Origin: Lachnospiraceae bacterium UBA3866
GTDB taxonomy: Bacteria > Bacillota > Clostridia > Lachnospirales > Lachnospiraceae
Direction of reading: 5' to 3'
DNA: 6,773 nt
Assembly: GCA_002392345.1 (NCBI GenBank)
Contig: DGGU01000035.1
Location: 1-6,773 of the forward strand
Below are positions 5,640 through 6,773 of the stretch, piece after piece. The notes under the pieces were generated by a model. The model made no database searches. It saw only the letters and a program-made list of their open reading frames with translations, and was not told the DNA's origin. Made by a program: the position numbers and the translations under genes. Numbering within the stretch: the first letter of the stretch is position 1; every line of letters begins with the position of its first letter.

Positions 5640-6664
5640 ACCATGTATATAGCCTTATCGTCTTTATTAACAATCTCACCTATAATACTACTCTTTATAT
5701 CAAGCTTATTAAGCTCTTCTAAAGCTTTATCAGCATCATTTGCATCTATAGAACAAAGAAGTCCTCCACTTGTCTGTGGGTCATAGCAAAGCTGCTTTAT
5801 CCATTCTTTCGCATCACCAAAATCTATCTTTTCTTTAATCATATCTTCATTTCTCTTAGCCCCACCAGTGTAGTAATCATCTTCTGCATATTTTCTTACA
5901 TTATCATTTACTACCGGAAGCTTATCTATATAAAGCTTAGCCGAAAGCTTATCACTAAGCATCTCATTCAAATGGATATATAAGCCATATCCTGTCACAT
6001 CAGTCAAAGCACTCACTTTGTATCTGAATAATATCTCTGCGGCATATTTATTAAGAGTTGTCATAGATTTTATAATATCATTAAAATCTTCTTTCGTATC
6101 TATTTCACATTGATGAGCAGTGAGAATGATGCCTACACCAAGTGGCTTAGTAAGTATAATCTTATCGCCAACCTTTACTCCATTATTCTTAAGGACCTTC
6201 TTTGTATCAACAATACCTGTGACAGCAAGTCCATACAAAGCTTTCTCATCCACTATAGTATGTCCACCACTTAAAGCGCAGCCTGCTTCTCTTACTTTCT
6301 CAGCACCGCCTTTTAAGACTTGTTCTATAATCTCAGGGTCCATGTCTTCAGGGAATGCAGCGATGTTTAAAGCCATTATAGGTCTACCACCCATAGCCCA
6401 CACATCAGAGAGACTATTGGTTGCTGCAATTTGCCCAAACAAATATGGGTCTTCAACCATAGATGGGAAGAAATCCAGGGTCTCAATGACTGACACATCA
6501 TCATTAATCTTATATACAGCTGCATCATCTTTAGACTCATAGCCAACTATTAAATTATCATCCTTTAATCCTTTTGGCAGAGATCTAAGTACCTGCTCCA
6601 AAGTCTTTGGAGAAAGTTTAGCGGCTCAACCACCGCTGCAACTGAATTTAAATTCTTTTGACAT
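5636..6664 (-). CDS. selD: Selenide, water dikinase (selenophosphate synthetase), selenocysteine-containing
   Basis: SelD makes selenophosphate from selenide and ATP, the selenium donor for Sec-tRNA and for selenium-modified tRNA bases. The true start is the ATG at 6664-6662, preceded by the strong Shine-Dalgarno AAAGGA. The reading frame crosses an in-frame TGA at codon 13 (6628-6626) and gives 342 residues, the family's normal size: MSKEFKFSCSGG-U-AAKLSP. Sec13 sits where most SelD proteins have the catalytic Cys, and Lys16 is three residues on, as for Cys17 and Lys20 of the E. coli enzyme. Further motifs are DDAAVY (about 46-51), TLDFFPSMVEDPYLFGQIAA and SLSDVWAMGG (about 62-93), SGGHTI, TKPLGVGI, DVTGYGL and LCYDPQTSGG. 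Taking TGA as a stop would leave a 321-residue protein from a TTG, lacking the active site. The frame ends in GTG TGA, overlapping the alr start. A candidate SECIS hairpin follows the UGA. Very likely an active selenoprotein. Confidence 0.95.
6596..6612 (-). promoter_or_regulatory. Candidate bacterial SECIS element in selD
   Basis: Just downstream of the UGA at 6628-6626, the mRNA contains CUCCAAA, GAC, UUUGGAG: a perfect 7-bp stem with a 3-nt loop, or 6 bp with the loop AGACU. Counting the U of UGA as 1, the apical loop falls at about 24-26, similar to the SelB-binding loop in E. coli fdhF. The stem is coding sequence. SelB recognition is inferred. Confidence 0.7.
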
Positions 6665-6666
6665 AT

Positions 6667-6672
6667 ATTTTC
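6667..6672 (-). promoter_or_regulatory. Strong ribosome binding site of selD
   Basis: The minus strand carries a purine-rich stretch, GGAAGGAAAGGAAAA, just before the ATG at 6664-6662. It fixes the selD start upstream of the in-frame TGA and argues against initiation at the TTG inside the gene, which has no comparable site. Confidence 0.75.
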
Positions 6673-6724
6673 CTTTCCTTCCCAAATACAAGGGCTCGCA
6701 AGGCTTACCCTTTATAATTTTAAA

Positions 6725-6773
6725 AGCTTCCGATGGGACTTGAACCCACGACCCACGCATTACGAATGCGTTG
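6725..6773 (-). tRNA. tRNA-Thr(CGU), 3' part; 5' end outside the window
   Basis: Read on the minus strand: a perfect anticodon stem ACGCA/TGCGT closes the 7-nt loop TTCGTAA with anticodon CGT (6764-6762), reading ACG threonine codons. A 5-nt variable loop (GGGTC) follows, then a T-arm GTGGG-TTCAAGT-CCCAT, the acceptor strand CGGAAGC and discriminator T at 6725. The 3' CCA is not encoded. The D-arm and 5' acceptor strand lie beyond the window edge. selD begins 60 bp downstream on the same strand. A weak AAGGG/CCCTT pairing in between has no T-tract, so read-through into selD is possible. Confidence 0.9.

Noticed and set aside
6120..6542. Plus-strand open frame of 140 residues
   Set aside because: It is antisense to the conserved core of selD; a reverse-frame shadow.
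5636..6628. selD as a pseudogene broken by a nonsense codon
   Set aside because: The TGA is at the exact catalytic Cys/Sec position with Lys three residues on, the upstream codons and Shine-Dalgarno are intact, and the rest of the frame is fully conserved.
6674..6712. Terminator between tRNA-Thr and selD
   Set aside because: An AAGGG/CCCTT pairing exists, but the stem is short, the loop is long, and no T-tract follows on the minus strand.

Overview
The window is low-GC DNA whose genes all read on the minus strand. It looks like an anaerobic Firmicute (Clostridia; the exported family resembles hypothetical proteins I recall, unverified, from gut Lachnospiraceae-type genomes). The organism very probably decodes UGA as selenocysteine, because selD carries an in-frame TGA exactly at the catalytic position. 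TGA is also the ordinary stop of selD, alr and the antitoxin gene, and Trp is TGG, so this is local recoding rather than a variant code.

In the direction of transcription (right to left) the layout is: the 3' part of a tRNA-Thr(CGU) at the right edge; selD (selenophosphate synthetase, Sec13, with a candidate SECIS hairpin); alr (alanine racemase), coupled to selD by a GTGA overlap and ending at an intrinsic terminator; a 460-bp non-coding region holding a 104-bp repeat and a 287-bp imperfect palindrome; a 575-residue exported protein of unknown function with its own terminator; a vapBC-like toxin-antitoxin operon with a near-consensus promoter and an operator-like palindrome; a second non-coding region with the other copy of the 104-bp repeat and a 25-bp palindrome; and the first 352 codons of a second exported protein, cut by the left edge.

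selD-alr is an ordinary-looking two-gene unit. The more unusual part is the left two thirds. The two exported proteins share a conserved N-terminal block (38 of 57 residues identical) and then appear unrelated. Each gene is preceded by the same organisation: a 104-bp repeat that begins with a terminator hairpin and ends at TACTAG, then a palindrome of unrelated sequence and very different size, then a GGTYGTA motif just before the ATG. The non-coding repeat is better conserved than the coding DNA of the shared N-terminus, where most identical residues use different synonymous codons. This looks like a modular cassette array of exported proteins with a constant head and variable body, with a toxin-antitoxin operon between two members. 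Its function cannot be read from the sequence.
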